A stretch of 64,000 bases of DNA from contig NZ_JACARO010000013.1 of NCBI RefSeq assembly GCF_013386585.1, forward strand, positions 62,001 to 126,000. The letters run 5' to 3'. Origin of the DNA: Pseudomonas sp. P7548 (GTDB lineage Bacteria; Pseudomonadota; Gammaproteobacteria; Pseudomonadales; Pseudomonadaceae). The notes under the pieces were generated by a model. The model was not told where the DNA came from, did not search any database, and saw nothing but the letters and a program-made list of their open reading frames with translations. A program made the translations under genes and the position numbers. Shown here piece by piece: positions 8,057 through 17,321 of the stretch (position 1 is the stretch's first letter; every line of letters begins with the position of its first letter).

Positions 8057-8110
8057 AATGTTTTTAAATGCATAAAAAAACATTTACAAGCAGGGTGCAT
8101 GCTGTGAATA
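8057..8110 (+). promoter_or_regulatory. AT-rich control region of the ABC importer operon
   Basis: AATGTTTTT (8057-8065) and AAAAACATT (8076-8084) form an inverted repeat with a 10-bp spacer. AAAAACATTT (8076-8085) and GCTGTGAATA (8101-8110) both recur upstream of the serine hydrolase gene (15781-15790 and 15744-15753). Shared control by one regulator, such as the GntR protein encoded nearby, is an inference. Confidence 0.4.
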
Positions 8111-8246
8111 TGTCCCGGCGAATTTAAAAAAACAAAAATCATCCGCGGCCATGACCTCGCTCAGGCCATAACAATAACGACCTAACACAGGCTTGAAGCC
8201 GGCTCCTGCCCCTGGCCGGTCTTTTCAGCGAAGGAGAACGTCTCCC

Positions 8247-9803
8247 GTGAATCGCTTACTCAATGGAACGCTATGTGTCACCCTCGCACTGGGCGCCGGC
8301 CTCGCGCAGGCCCAGAGCACTTTGCGCGTGGGCTTGAACGCCGATATCCGCAGCACTGAACCGGGCGTCAACCGTGATGAGAACACCGACACGGTGATGC
8401 TGCACATCGTCGAGGGCCTCGTGGCTCACCGTGAAGACGCCTCCGTCGGCCCGTTGCTGGCCCGCGAGGTGCTGCGCTCGGACGACGGCATGACCTACAC
8501 CTTCAAACTGCGTGAAGGCGTGCACTTCCAGAATGGCGCCACCCTGACCGCCCAGGACGTGAAGTGGACCTGGGAGCGTTACCTCAACCCCAAGACCCAA
8601 TGGCGCTGCCTGGCCGAATTCGATGGTCGTGGCGGGGCGAAGATCACCGGCATCGACACGCCGGACCCACTCACGGTGGTGTTCCACCTTGACCAGCCCA
8701 GTGGCTTGTTCCTGGCCTCAATGGCACGCCCCGACTGCGGTGGCAGCGGCATCCTGCACCGCGACTCGCTGTCGGCCGATGGCAGTTGGAAGGCGCCGGT
8801 GGGCACTGGCCCGTTCAGCCTCACCGAATGGAAGCCCGGCCAATACGTGGTGTTGTCGCGTTTCAAGGACTACAGCCCGCGTGACGAAGCCGGGCCGGAT
8901 GGTTTCACCGGCAAGAAGCAGGCGCTGGTGGATGACCTGCGCTTCATGGTGATCCCCGACCCGTCGTCGGCCAAAGCCGCCTTGATGTCCAACAACATCG
9001 ACCTGCTGCCCAACGTCAGTGCCAGCGATGCCGAGGAGCTGAAAGCCACGCCGGGCGTACAGATTTCGTTCAGCCCGATCATGGCCATCTGTGGCTTGCT
9101 GTTCCAGACCAACGACCCGCTGCTCAAGGATGTGCGCATCCGCCGGGCCATTGCTGCGTCCCTTGATTACGGGCAGATGGTCACCGCGTTGTCCAACGGC
9201 ACCTCCGAGCCGAACAACTCGGCGATCCCGCAGACCAGCCCGTTCTACAGCGCCACCGCCAAACAGGGTTACCACCACGACCCGCAACTGGCCCAGCGCC
9301 TGCTCAAAGAGGCCGGCTACAACGGCCAGCCGATCAAGATGATCGTCAACAAGCGTTACTCGCAGATGTTCGACATGGGCCTGCTCAGCCAGGCCATGGC
9401 GGTGGCCAGCGGCTTGAACATCCAGATGGAAACCCTGGAGTGGGGCACCCAGCTGGAGCGCTACCAGAGCGGCAACTACCAGATGATGGCGTTTTCTTAT
9501 TCCTCGCGCCTGGACCCGGCCACCAGCTTCGACTCGCTGATGGGCGACAAGACCAAGGAACCCCGCAAAGTCTGGGACAACCCCCAGGCCCAGGTGGTGC
9601 TGCGCGAAGCAGTGCGTGAGAGCGACACGGCCAAGCGTCAGGCGCTGTTCGACCAACTGCACACGATGATGATCCACGACACGCCGATGGTGATCATCTA
9701 CAACGGCACGGTCGCCGCAGCGCTGCGCGACAGCGTCAAGGGCTTCCACTCGTGGCCGGTGTCATCGCCACGGTTGTGGGGCGTCAGCCTCGCGGCACAG
9801 TAA
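8247..9803 (+). CDS. Peptide-type ABC transporter, periplasmic substrate-binding protein (SBP family 5)
   Basis: The 518-residue protein has a signal peptide (MNRLLNGTLCVTLALGAG, cleavage after AQA near residue 22) and the family 5 extracellular solute-binding fold (YTFKLREGVHFQNGATLTAQDV and MSNNIDLLP regions). The start is GTG at 8247 with a strong AAGGAGAA; the longer TTG frame lacks a ribosome site. It is the first gene of a four-gene importer operon. Family members bind peptides, opines or amides, and the neighbouring hydrolase and transaminase point to an omega-amino acid-containing peptide or amide. Confidence 0.92.
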   Translation: MNRLLNGTLCVTLALGAGLAQAQSTLRVGLNADIRSTEPGVNRDENTDTVMLHIVEGLVAHREDASVGPLLAREVLRSDDGMTYTFKLREGVHFQNGATLTAQDVKWTWERYLNPKTQWRCLAEFDGRGGAKITGIDTPDPLTVVFHLDQPSGLFLASMARPDCGGSGILHRDSLSADGSWKAPVGTGPFSLTEWKPGQYVVLSRFKDYSPRDEAGPDGFTGKKQALVDDLRFMVIPDPSSAKAALMSNNIDLLPNVSASDAEELKATPGVQISFSPIMAICGLLFQTNDPLLKDVRIRRAIAASLDYGQMVTALSNGTSEPNNSAIPQTSPFYSATAKQGYHHDPQLAQRLLKEAGYNGQPIKMIVNKRYSQMFDMGLLSQAMAVASGLNIQMETLEWGTQLERYQSGNYQMMAFSYSSRLDPATSFDSLMGDKTKEPRKVWDNPQAQVVLREAVRESDTAKRQALFDQLHTMMIHDTPMVIIYNGTVAAALRDSVKGFHSWPVSSPRLWGVSLAAQ

Positions 9804-9815
9804 CAGGGCCTGAAC

Positions 9816-10757
9816 ATGTTGCGTTTTATCCTGCAAAAACTCGGGATGGCGGTGCCTACGCTGTTGCTGATTTCGGTGATGGTGTTCGCGTTGATCCGGC
9901 TGATTCCCGGCGACCCGGCACTGCTGATGCTCGGCGATATGGCCGACCCACAAAGCCTGGCGGACATGCGCCACACCCTCGGCCTGGATCACTCGTTGGT
10001 GACCCAGTTCCTGATCTGGTTCAAGGCCGTGTTGAGCTTTGACCTGGGCTTTTCCATCAGCACCAAACAGGCGGTGCTGCCGCTGATTCTCGACCGGTTC
10101 AGCGTCAGCGCGACCATCGTGCTGGTGGCGGTGCTGCTGGCCACGCTGATTGCGGTGCCGATCGGCCTGATCGCTGCCTGGAAACAGAACAGCGCCCTCG
10201 ACCTGGGGTTGGTGTCCGTGGCGACCTTGCTGCTGTCGATCCCCAGCTTCTGGCTCGGCCTGTTGTTGCTGCATGCGTTCGGCATCCAGCTAGGCTGGCT
10301 GCCAGTGGTGGGCTACGTGAGTTTCGCACAGGCTCCCTGGCAAGCCATGAGCTACATGGTGCTGCCGGTGGTGACCCTGACCCTGGTGGAAGTCGGCGCG
10401 ATCACCCGCATGGCGCGGGCCAGCACGATCGAAGTGCTGCGCCTGGAATACATTGCCCATGCTCGGGCCAAGGGTCTGTCGGAGCGTGCCGTGCTGTGGA
10501 AACACGCCTTGCCCAACGCCTTTGCGCCCACCTGGACCCTGGTGGGGCTGATCCTCGGCAACCTGCTGGGGGGCATTGCGGTGCTGGAAACCGTGTTCAC
10601 CTTGCCGGGTATCGGCCGGTTGATGGTGGACGCGATTTTCGCCCGCGACTATCCCGTGCTACAGGGCTGCCTGTTGCTGATCACCTTTATCTATGTGCTG
10701 GTCAACCTGTGTGTGGATCTGCTCTATCCGCTGTTCGATCCAAGGGTGAAGTTATGA
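9816..10757 (+). CDS. ABC transporter permease, DppB-like
   Basis: The 313-residue inner-membrane protein has an N-terminal transmembrane segment and FALIRLIPGDPA (typical DppB/OppB), then the binding-protein-dependent permease domain. The EAA-type cytoplasmic loop is near ARAKGLSERAVLWKHALPNA. It follows the binding protein by 12 nt and overlaps the next permease by ATGA, so it is co-translated. It forms the channel with the DppC-like partner. Confidence 0.93.
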   Translation: MLRFILQKLGMAVPTLLLISVMVFALIRLIPGDPALLMLGDMADPQSLADMRHTLGLDHSLVTQFLIWFKAVLSFDLGFSISTKQAVLPLILDRFSVSATIVLVAVLLATLIAVPIGLIAAWKQNSALDLGLVSVATLLLSIPSFWLGLLLLHAFGIQLGWLPVVGYVSFAQAPWQAMSYMVLPVVTLTLVEVGAITRMARASTIEVLRLEYIAHARAKGLSERAVLWKHALPNAFAPTWTLVGLILGNLLGGIAVLETVFTLPGIGRLMVDAIFARDYPVLQGCLLLITFIYVLVNLCVDLLYPLFDPRVKL

Positions 10758-11608
10758 GTTCGACAATTGCCGTGTCGGCGCCGGCCAAGCGCCGCCGCGC
10801 CTGGGCACCGGCCAACGCCTTGATCGGCGGCGGGTTACTGGTGGCTCTGGTGGTCCTGGCCTTGATGGGGCTGGTGTGGTCGCCGTTCGACCCGCTGAAG
10901 ATCGACTTGCTGTCGCGCTTCCAGGCGCCATCGGCCGCCCATTGGCTGGGCACCGATGAGTTCGGTCGCGATGTGTTCAGTCGCTTGTTGATCGGTGCAC
11001 GCACCAGCCTGTGGGTGAGCCTGCTGACGGTGAGTGTGGCAGTTATCGCCGGCACCTTGATCGGCATGCTCGCCGGTTACCTGCGCGGCTGGACCGACCG
11101 CCTGTTGATGATGTTCAACGATGCGCTGCTGGCATTCCCTGGCATCCTCATGGCCCTGGGCATCATGGCGATCATCGGCGCGAGCAAGTACGGCATCGTG
11201 TTGGCCCTGGGCATCGCCTACACGCCTTCGGTGGTGCGCGTGGTGCGCGGCACGGTGTTGTCCCTGCGCGAGCTGGAGTACATCGAAGCGTCGCGGGTCA
11301 TCGGTAATTCCGAGCTGTACACCATGCTGCGGCACATCGCACCGAACTGCCTGGCACCGTTGTGCGTGCTCGCCACCAGCATGTTCGGCTGGGCATTGCT
11401 GTCGGAAAGTGCCCTGAGCTTCCTCGGCCTGGGCGTGCCGCCACCGGCCGCGACCTGGGGCAACATGCTCGCCAGCAGCCGTCCCTACATCGCCTCTGCA
11501 CCCTGGCTGGGCGTATTCCCCGGGCTGTTTATCTGCCTGACGTTGCTGGCGATCAACCTGTTTGGCGATGCACTGCGTGATCGCCTCGACCCACGGATGA
11601 GGAAGTGA
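10754..11608 (+). CDS. ABC transporter permease, DppC-like
   Basis: The 284-residue protein has the DppC/OppC N-terminal extension, the HWLGTDEFGRDVFSRLLIGA signature and a permease domain with an EAA loop (EYIEASRVIGNSELYTMLRHI). The ATG at 10754 overlaps the DppB-like stop by 4 nt. It is the second channel subunit of the importer. Confidence 0.93.
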   Translation: MSSTIAVSAPAKRRRAWAPANALIGGGLLVALVVLALMGLVWSPFDPLKIDLLSRFQAPSAAHWLGTDEFGRDVFSRLLIGARTSLWVSLLTVSVAVIAGTLIGMLAGYLRGWTDRLLMMFNDALLAFPGILMALGIMAIIGASKYGIVLALGIAYTPSVVRVVRGTVLSLRELEYIEASRVIGNSELYTMLRHIAPNCLAPLCVLATSMFGWALLSESALSFLGLGVPPPAATWGNMLASSRPYIASAPWLGVFPGLFICLTLLAINLFGDALRDRLDPRMRK

Positions 11609-11610
11609 AC

Positions 11611-13239
11611 ATGTCGACCAATCCTGTTTTGCTCAACGTGGAGCACCTGAAGATCCGGGTAGGTGAGCACGGCCCGTTGGCGGTGGATGACTTGAGTTTC
11701 AGCATCGCCCCCGGTGAGATCGTGGCGTTGGTGGGCGAGTCTGGCAGTGGCAAGACCATGGCCGCCCGCGCCGCCATCGGCCTGCTGCCGTTGCCGATGC
11801 AGGTGTGCGGTGGGCGCCTGGATTTTCAGGGGCGTGACCTGGCCAGTGTGAGCAGCGAAGAGCTGCGCGGCATTCGCGGCGCGAGCATCGGCATGGTGTT
11901 CCAGGAGCCCATGGTGTCGCTCAACCCGGCGTTGAAGATCGGCCAGCAGATGAGCGAAGCGCTCAGGCTGCACACCGACCTCGATCCGCCGCAGATTCGC
12001 GAACGTTGCCTGACCATGCTGCGGCGTATCGGCATCAAGGCGGCCGAACGTTGCCTGGAGTCTTACCCGCACCAGTTCTCCGGTGGCATGCGCCAGCGCA
12101 TCATGCTGGCCTCGGTGATGCTGCTGCGCCCGGCGTTGTTGATTGCCGACGAGCCCACTACCGCGCTGGACTGCCTGGCGCAGTTGGACGTGATCGAGTT
12201 GATGCTGGAACTGACCCGCGAGCAGGGCACCGCGATCCTGTTTATCAGCCATGATCTGTCCCTGGTCGCTCGTTATGCCCACAAGGTGGTGGTGATGCGC
12301 CACGGCAAGGCGGTGGAGCAGGGCAGCATCGACGACATCCTGCTGGCGCCCAGGGCCGACTACACCCGCCAACTGCTGGAAGCCTTGCCCCGGCGTGGCG
12401 AGCTGGCAGCGCTGCCGGCGAGCAATGGGCCATTGGTCGAGGTGGACCAGGTGTGCATCGAGCACCCCGGGCCGACCTCGTTCTGGGGCAAGCGCCAGTT
12501 CAATCGTGTGGTGCATTCGGCCAGCCTGGTGATCACCCCCGGCGAAACCCTGGCGTTGGTGGGGGGCAGCGGTTCGGGCAAGACCACCCTGGGGCGTTCG
12601 CTGGTGGGGTTGATCAAGCCCTGCGCCGGGGCGATCCGCTTCAAGGGCGTGGACATCCTCAAGGCGGCCAACCGTACCCATCGCTTGCAGTGCCAGATGA
12701 TTTTCCAGGACCCGTATTCGTCCCTGAACCCACGGATGAAAATCGGTGAAATCCTCGCCGAACCGTTGCGTCACGAGCCCGGCCTGAACGCTGCCGAGCG
12801 CCGCGAGCGGGTGACGCAGACCCTCAAGGACATCGGCCTGGGCGAGCAGTTTGTCGAGCGCTTCCCCCATCAGCTCTCGGGGGGGCAGCGCCAGCGAGTG
12901 GCCATCGGCCGTGCCCTGGTGCGCCACCCGCAACTGGTGATCGCCGACGAGCCGATCTCAGCCTTGGACATGACCATCCAGAAGCAGATCCTCGAGCTGT
13001 TCGAGCGTTTGCAGGCCCAGTACGGCTTTGCCTGCCTGTTCATTTCCCATGACCTGGCGGCGGTGGAGCGCATCGCCCATCGGGTGGCGGTGATGCACCA
13101 GGGCAATGTGGTGGAAGTGGGTTCGCGCGAGCAGATCTTCGATCACCCGCAGCACCCGTACACCCGGCAGTTGCTGGCCGCCGCCAGCCCGCTGGAACAG
13201 TTGCCGGACGGCGGCTACCGAATACGCCCGGCCATTTAA
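11611..13239 (+). CDS. ABC transporter ATPase with two fused nucleotide-binding domains (DppD-DppF type)
   Basis: The protein of about 542 residues holds two complete ATPase modules. Domain 1 (about 1-260) has Walker A GESGSGKT, signature FSGGMRQR and Walker B LLIADEPTTALD. Domain 2 (about 275-540) has GGSGSGKTTLGRS, LSGGQRQR and LVIADEPISALD. This fusion resembles GsiA and replaces separate DppD and DppF. I chose ATG 11611 because GAGGAAG lies 5 nt upstream; a GTG at 11605 overlapping the previous stop is possible. It energises the importer. Confidence 0.93.
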   Translation: MSTNPVLLNVEHLKIRVGEHGPLAVDDLSFSIAPGEIVALVGESGSGKTMAARAAIGLLPLPMQVCGGRLDFQGRDLASVSSEELRGIRGASIGMVFQEPMVSLNPALKIGQQMSEALRLHTDLDPPQIRERCLTMLRRIGIKAAERCLESYPHQFSGGMRQRIMLASVMLLRPALLIADEPTTALDCLAQLDVIELMLELTREQGTAILFISHDLSLVARYAHKVVVMRHGKAVEQGSIDDILLAPRADYTRQLLEALPRRGELAALPASNGPLVEVDQVCIEHPGPTSFWGKRQFNRVVHSASLVITPGETLALVGGSGSGKTTLGRSLVGLIKPCAGAIRFKGVDILKAANRTHRLQCQMIFQDPYSSLNPRMKIGEILAEPLRHEPGLNAAERRERVTQTLKDIGLGEQFVERFPHQLSGGQRQRVAIGRALVRHPQLVIADEPISALDMTIQKQILELFERLQAQYGFACLFISHDLAAVERIAHRVAVMHQGNVVEVGSREQIFDHPQHPYTRQLLAAASPLEQLPDGGYRIRPAI

Positions 13240-13350
13240 AACCCTGATTTCACTCGGCGCGCAGGCCGTGAAGCCTGCGCGATGGGGAACGTCGTGCCCA
13301 GAAAAACAATAAGACCTACTCACTCCCAACGACTGCCAGGAGCCAAGACC

Positions 13351-14637
13351 ATGCATAACAACAACACGCTCAACCTGATCCTGAAGGGCGCCGGCCTCGT
13401 GAGCGGGGGCCTGCTGTGCGCCCCCGCCCAGGCGGACTTCATCAAGGACAGCAAGGCGGATCTGGAGCTGAAAAACTACTACTTCAACCGCGATTACCGT
13501 GAAGACGCCGGGCAATCCAAGCGCGAGGAATGGGCCCAGGGGTTCATCCTCAACCTCAAGTCGGGGTTCACCGAGGGCACCGTGGGGTTGGGTATCGACG
13601 TGGTCGGCATGCTCGGGCTGAAGCTCGACTCCAGCCCGGATCGTTCCGGCTCGGGCCTGTTGTCCCGGGACAACGACGCCACGCCGGGCAAACCGAGCTA
13701 CGCCAAGCGCGCCCATGACGAATATTCCAAATACGGCGTGACCGGCAAGGTGCGCTTTGCCAAGAGCGAACTGCGCAGCGGCTACCTGCTGCCCGACTTG
13801 CCGACCTTGCAGCCCAACACCAGCCGTCTGTTCCCGCAGACCTTTCGCGGTACCCAGGTGACCTCCACCGATATCGCCGGGCTGGCCCTGATCGGCGGGC
13901 AGATCGACCAGACCAGGCAGCGCGAGTCCACCGACTACGAAGACATGGCGCTGACCAGCCAGAACGGCGCCTACAAAAGCACGGGCAAGAGTGATCGTTT
14001 CCGCTTTGCCGGTGGCGATTACAAGCTCACCCCGGGGATGACTCTCAGCTACCACTTTGCGCAGTTGGAAGACATCTACCAGCAGCACTTCGTGGGCGTG
14101 AAAAACAGCTTTGCCCTGGGCGGCGGCACGCTCAAGACCGATATCCGCTACTTCGACGCCGACAAGTCCGGCGCCGGCCTGGCCGGCAAGGTGGACAACC
14201 GTGCGCTGAGTACGCGGGCGATGTTCAGCTACAAGGGCCACAGCTTCGGCGGCGGCTATCAGGAACAGTACGGGGAGACGCCGTTCACCTACGTGGACGG
14301 CACCAACACCTACCTGTTTTCCGAGTACCAGTTGAGCAACTTTTCCCAGACCAACGAGCGGGTCTGGCATGCGCGCTATGACTTCGACTTTGCGGCACTC
14401 GGGATGCCCGGGCTGACGTTTTCCACGCGGTGGGCCAAGGGCGATCAGGCCGAGGTGAAGGGGTTTGCGGGGGAGGGACGTGAGTGGGAGCGGGATATCG
14501 ACCTGGGCTATGTGTTTCAGTCCGGAGCGCTCAAGGGGGTGTCGCTGCGCTGGCGCAACGGGTTGAGCAAGGCCAACTATTTCCGGGACATGAATGAGAA
14601 CCGGGTGATTGTTGGCTACACCGTGGCGCTCTGGTAA
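13351..14637 (+). CDS. OprD-family outer-membrane porin
   Basis: The 428-residue protein has a signal peptide with cleavage after AQA (residue 28) and the OprD hallmarks: an early DLELKNYYFNRDYR strand, the plug-like GFILNLKSGFTEGTVGLGIDVVG and LRSGYLLPDLPTLQPN, and C-terminal beta strands ending in VGYTVALW. The ATG at 13351 has CAGGAG 9 nt upstream. It lies 111 bp after the importer ATPase, probably in the same transcript. It likely admits the same small peptide- or amino-acid-like solute across the outer membrane. Confidence 0.92.
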   Translation: MHNNNTLNLILKGAGLVSGGLLCAPAQADFIKDSKADLELKNYYFNRDYREDAGQSKREEWAQGFILNLKSGFTEGTVGLGIDVVGMLGLKLDSSPDRSGSGLLSRDNDATPGKPSYAKRAHDEYSKYGVTGKVRFAKSELRSGYLLPDLPTLQPNTSRLFPQTFRGTQVTSTDIAGLALIGGQIDQTRQRESTDYEDMALTSQNGAYKSTGKSDRFRFAGGDYKLTPGMTLSYHFAQLEDIYQQHFVGVKNSFALGGGTLKTDIRYFDADKSGAGLAGKVDNRALSTRAMFSYKGHSFGGGYQEQYGETPFTYVDGTNTYLFSEYQLSNFSQTNERVWHARYDFDFAALGMPGLTFSTRWAKGDQAEVKGFAGEGREWERDIDLGYVFQSGALKGVSLRWRNGLSKANYFRDMNENRVIVGYTVALW

Positions 14638-14672
14638 TGACGACGGGCGGGATGTGGTGTGCTCGGTCCAAA

Positions 14673-14700
14673 TGTAGGAGCTGGCTTGCCTGCGATAACG
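14673..14700. repeat. REP half-element (TAGGAGCTGGCTTGCCTGCGATA)
   Basis: A single REP-type half lies between the convergent porin and GntR genes. I see no clear terminator in this 146-bp gap. Confidence 0.6.
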
Positions 14701-14783
14701 GTCTCTCGGTGTGCGTATCCGTTGCTGCAGTCAAACCTGCGTTCGGCCAGCGTGCTCGGTCTCCCCGCACGGCGGCAAGGTCA

Positions 14784-15662
14784 TTAGCCCTTGTTCCTGG
14801 CCACCCGCAACTTGCTCGCCACATCCAAATGCCGGTGCAACAACGTCGACGCCCACTCGTTATCCCCTTGCTCCAGCGCATCCAGGATTGCCAGGTGCTC
14901 GCAGCACGACACCTTGACCCGCTCCGGGTTGTTGACGGTGTGGAACTCGGTCAGGCGGCGCAGGCGGTTCTGTTGCTGGATGGCTTGCAGGAGGTAGCCA
15001 TTGCCCGATGCCGCCGCCAGCAGTTCATGGAACTCGGCGTTGTACTCGATGAAGCGTTGCCCATCGACCTTGCCTTCGAGCAGTTCCATCTGGCGTTCGC
15101 GGCAGCGGCGAAATTGTTCGGGGTTGATCTTGAAGGTCGGCTCCATCAACCCCGCAGGCTCCAGCAGCATGCGAAAGCGGTAGCTCTCGAAACGGGTCTG
15201 CGGGCTGTTCAGGGTCGGCAGGAACTGCCAGCCGTGGCCATGTTTGCGTTGCATCACGCCTTCGTCCGACAGGCGCAGCAGGCAGCGGCGCAACACGCTT
15301 TTGCCGACGCCGTAGCGGCGCAGCAGGTCGCTTTCGGAAATCTGATCGGGCAGTACCTGGTTCAGCCGGTCGTCAATCAGCCGTGTGTACAGCTCGTCCT
15401 CTTCGTTATGCAACTGCGTGAACTGTTGCACCAGGCCATCGGCCGCTTCCAGCGGCACGCGATAGCCCTGCTGGGGCAGCGGCTCGATGGCCTTCTGTTC
15501 GGCCAGGTACACCAGCGCGCTGCGGATCGGCGAGCGCGATACGCCCAGGCGCTGGGCCAGCTCCACTTCCTTGAGGTGCAAACCGGGTTGCAAGTCACCG
15601 CTGGTGATGGCGGCGAGGATCTGACCGGCGACTTTGGTCTGCAGCGAAGTGAGTGGGGACAT
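14784..15662 (-). CDS. GntR-family regulator with two winged-helix segments and an FCD-like domain
   Basis: The 292-residue protein has an N-terminal GntR winged helix (ELAQRLGVSRSPIRSALVYLAEQKAIEPLPQQGYRV, about residues 30-70). A second winged-helix-like stretch (SESDLLRRYGVGKSVLRRCLLRLSDEGVMQRKHGHGW) follows near 110-150, then an alpha-helical FCD-type effector domain (EFHELLAAASGN). I chose ATG 15662; the frame also opens with a TTG at 15695. It is divergent from the serine hydrolase/transaminase/dehydrogenase operon and next to the importer and porin, so it probably controls both units. The second wing is unusual for an FCD-GntR protein. Confidence 0.85.
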   Translation of the reverse strand: MSPLTSLQTKVAGQILAAITSGDLQPGLHLKEVELAQRLGVSRSPIRSALVYLAEQKAIEPLPQQGYRVPLEAADGLVQQFTQLHNEEDELYTRLIDDRLNQVLPDQISESDLLRRYGVGKSVLRRCLLRLSDEGVMQRKHGHGWQFLPTLNSPQTRFESYRFRMLLEPAGLMEPTFKINPEQFRRCRERQMELLEGKVDGQRFIEYNAEFHELLAAASGNGYLLQAIQQQNRLRRLTEFHTVNNPERVKVSCCEHLAILDALEQGDNEWASTLLHRHLDVASKLRVARNKG

Positions 15663-15743
15663 GGCGCGTGATCGTTCCTGTGACAGGGAGGGCAAGGATA
15701 CCCGGAAATTCTGAATTATAGAGGGCTCAAATACATCTGGGCC

Positions 15744-15790
15744 GCTGTGAATAAATCTTTATCTGCATTATTTGAAATATAAAAACATTT
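15744..15790 (+). promoter_or_regulatory. Motifs shared with the importer promoter, upstream of the serine hydrolase
   Basis: GCTGTGAATA (15744-15753) and AAAAACATTT (15781-15790) are exact copies of strings at 8101-8110 and 8076-8085, in reversed order. They sit in the AT-rich divergent region between the GntR gene and the hydrolase operon. Confidence 0.35.
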
Positions 15791-15803
15791 TCGAGGATCC
15801 ATC

Positions 15804-17309
15804 ATGACCTACATCCCGCTGCCAAGGGCCTTGCCCGCCGACCGTGGCGTCGATCCCGCCGGTGTTGTCGACTTCCTCCAGGCCGTCGCCGATATCGGCC
15901 TTGAACTGCACAGTTTCCTGCTGTATCGCCAGGGCGCCGTGGTGGTCGAGGCCTATTGGCAGCCCTATTCGGCCCACCGCATGCACGTGCAGCATTCGGC
16001 AACCAAGAGTTGGACCGCCACCGCCATCGGCCTGTTGATCGACGACGGTCGCCTGAGCCTGGATGCCAAGGTGGTCAGCTTCTTCCCCGAACTCTGCCCG
16101 CAGCCCATCAGCGCCAACCTTGCGGCAATGACCGTGGAAGACCTGCTGACTATGCGCACCGGTCACTCTCGCGGAATCTCCGGCGGCGACTGGCGCAACC
16201 TGCAGAGCAGTTGGGTCGAGGCATTCCTCAATGAGCCGGTGGATGAGCCACCGGGTCAGTCATTCATCTACAGCAGCGCGTCGAGTTTCATGTTGTCGGC
16301 CATCGTGACCCAAGTCACCGGGCAAACGATGCAGGCGCTGTTGCAGGAGCGCGTGCTCGATGACTTGGGGCTTGACCACCTGGAGTGGGACCTGGCCCCG
16401 GGTGGTTTCAACTCGGGGGGCAATGGCCTGAGCTGCACCAGTGAAGACTCGCTGAAATTCGGCGTGCTGCACCTCAACCGGGGCCAGTGGCAGGGGCGCC
16501 AGCTGTTATCGCCACACTGGGTGGCCGATGCCACGCGTAACCAGGTGGAAGACGTGTGGATGGGCGAGTTCGACGGCAAGCAATACCTGCCGCGTGACAA
16601 GAACAAGGCCAATGAGGCCCAGCGCGAAGGCTACGGCTACCAGTGGTGGATGACCGAGCACGGCGGCTATTACGCCTCGGGCGTGTTTGGCCAGCACTGC
16701 ATGGTACTGCCGGACCAGGACACGGTGATTGTCTTCACCAGTGGCCTGCGCCTGGGGGAGAAACGCTTGCATGCGGCGCTGTGGCAGCACCTGTTCCCGG
16801 CGTTGGGCCGCACGGCCATTGATGCCCAGGCCAGCCAGGCACAACTGGAGGCGCTGATCGACGGCCTGCGTTTGCCGAGCTTGCAGGGTTTGAAAACTTC
16901 GCCGGCCAGCCAGGGCTTGCAAGGCCGTTTCGCCATGGAGCCAAACGAAGACGGCGTGCGCGAAATCGCCTTTGATTTCCAGGGCGATCACTGCGATTTC
17001 ACCCTGGTGGATCATCGCGGCACTCACCACGTGCGCGCCGGTTTCCAGCAGCCGCTGGAGACGCTCACCAGCCTTACCGGTAACTACCTGCACCACCAAT
17101 ACCAGCCGGAACAGACCCCGGTGATCGCCCAGGCACGCTGGTCCACCGAGGGGGCGCTGATCATGGATTGGCGCTTTGTCGAAACGGCCTTCGGTGACCA
17201 TGTCAGCTGCCGTCTGCAGGACGGTCGCCTGCGCTTCGACCGTGGCGTCAACACCAACGCCGGCAGCTTGCAACGTCCGACCCTGAGCGGGTCGCGCATC
17301 CAGCTTTAA
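15804..17309 (+). CDS. Cytosolic SxxK serine hydrolase (class C beta-lactamase / NylB-like fold)
   Basis: The 501-residue protein has the nucleophile motif SATK (S65-K68) and the second motif YSS (Y156-S158) of the beta-lactamase/esterase/6-aminohexanoate-dimer hydrolase family. It is followed by GYGYQWW and a C-terminal lipocalin-like domain of about 150 residues. No signal peptide is present, so it acts in the cytoplasm, which argues against a resistance beta-lactamase and for an intracellular amidase, peptidase or esterase. The transaminase starts 12 nt downstream and the aldehyde dehydrogenase overlaps that. I infer that it hydrolyses an imported amide to release an omega-amino acid. A D-aminopeptidase-like role is an alternative. 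Confidence 0.82.
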   Translation: MTYIPLPRALPADRGVDPAGVVDFLQAVADIGLELHSFLLYRQGAVVVEAYWQPYSAHRMHVQHSATKSWTATAIGLLIDDGRLSLDAKVVSFFPELCPQPISANLAAMTVEDLLTMRTGHSRGISGGDWRNLQSSWVEAFLNEPVDEPPGQSFIYSSASSFMLSAIVTQVTGQTMQALLQERVLDDLGLDHLEWDLAPGGFNSGGNGLSCTSEDSLKFGVLHLNRGQWQGRQLLSPHWVADATRNQVEDVWMGEFDGKQYLPRDKNKANEAQREGYGYQWWMTEHGGYYASGVFGQHCMVLPDQDTVIVFTSGLRLGEKRLHAALWQHLFPALGRTAIDAQASQAQLEALIDGLRLPSLQGLKTSPASQGLQGRFAMEPNEDGVREIAFDFQGDHCDFTLVDHRGTHHVRAGFQQPLETLTSLTGNYLHHQYQPEQTPVIAQARWSTEGALIMDWRFVETAFGDHVSCRLQDGRLRFDRGVNTNAGSLQRPTLSGSRIQL

Positions 17310-17321
17310 GGAGTACACCTC

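Noticed and set aside
11485..12933. Long minus-strand open frame (about 480 codons) opposite the ABC permease/ATPase
   Set aside because: It is antisense to well-recognised ABC genes; high GC makes long antisense frames common, and its translation has no known domain.
15804..17309. Antibiotic-resistance beta-lactamase
   Set aside because: There is no signal peptide, the protein is much longer than class C enzymes and it is in an operon with catabolic genes.
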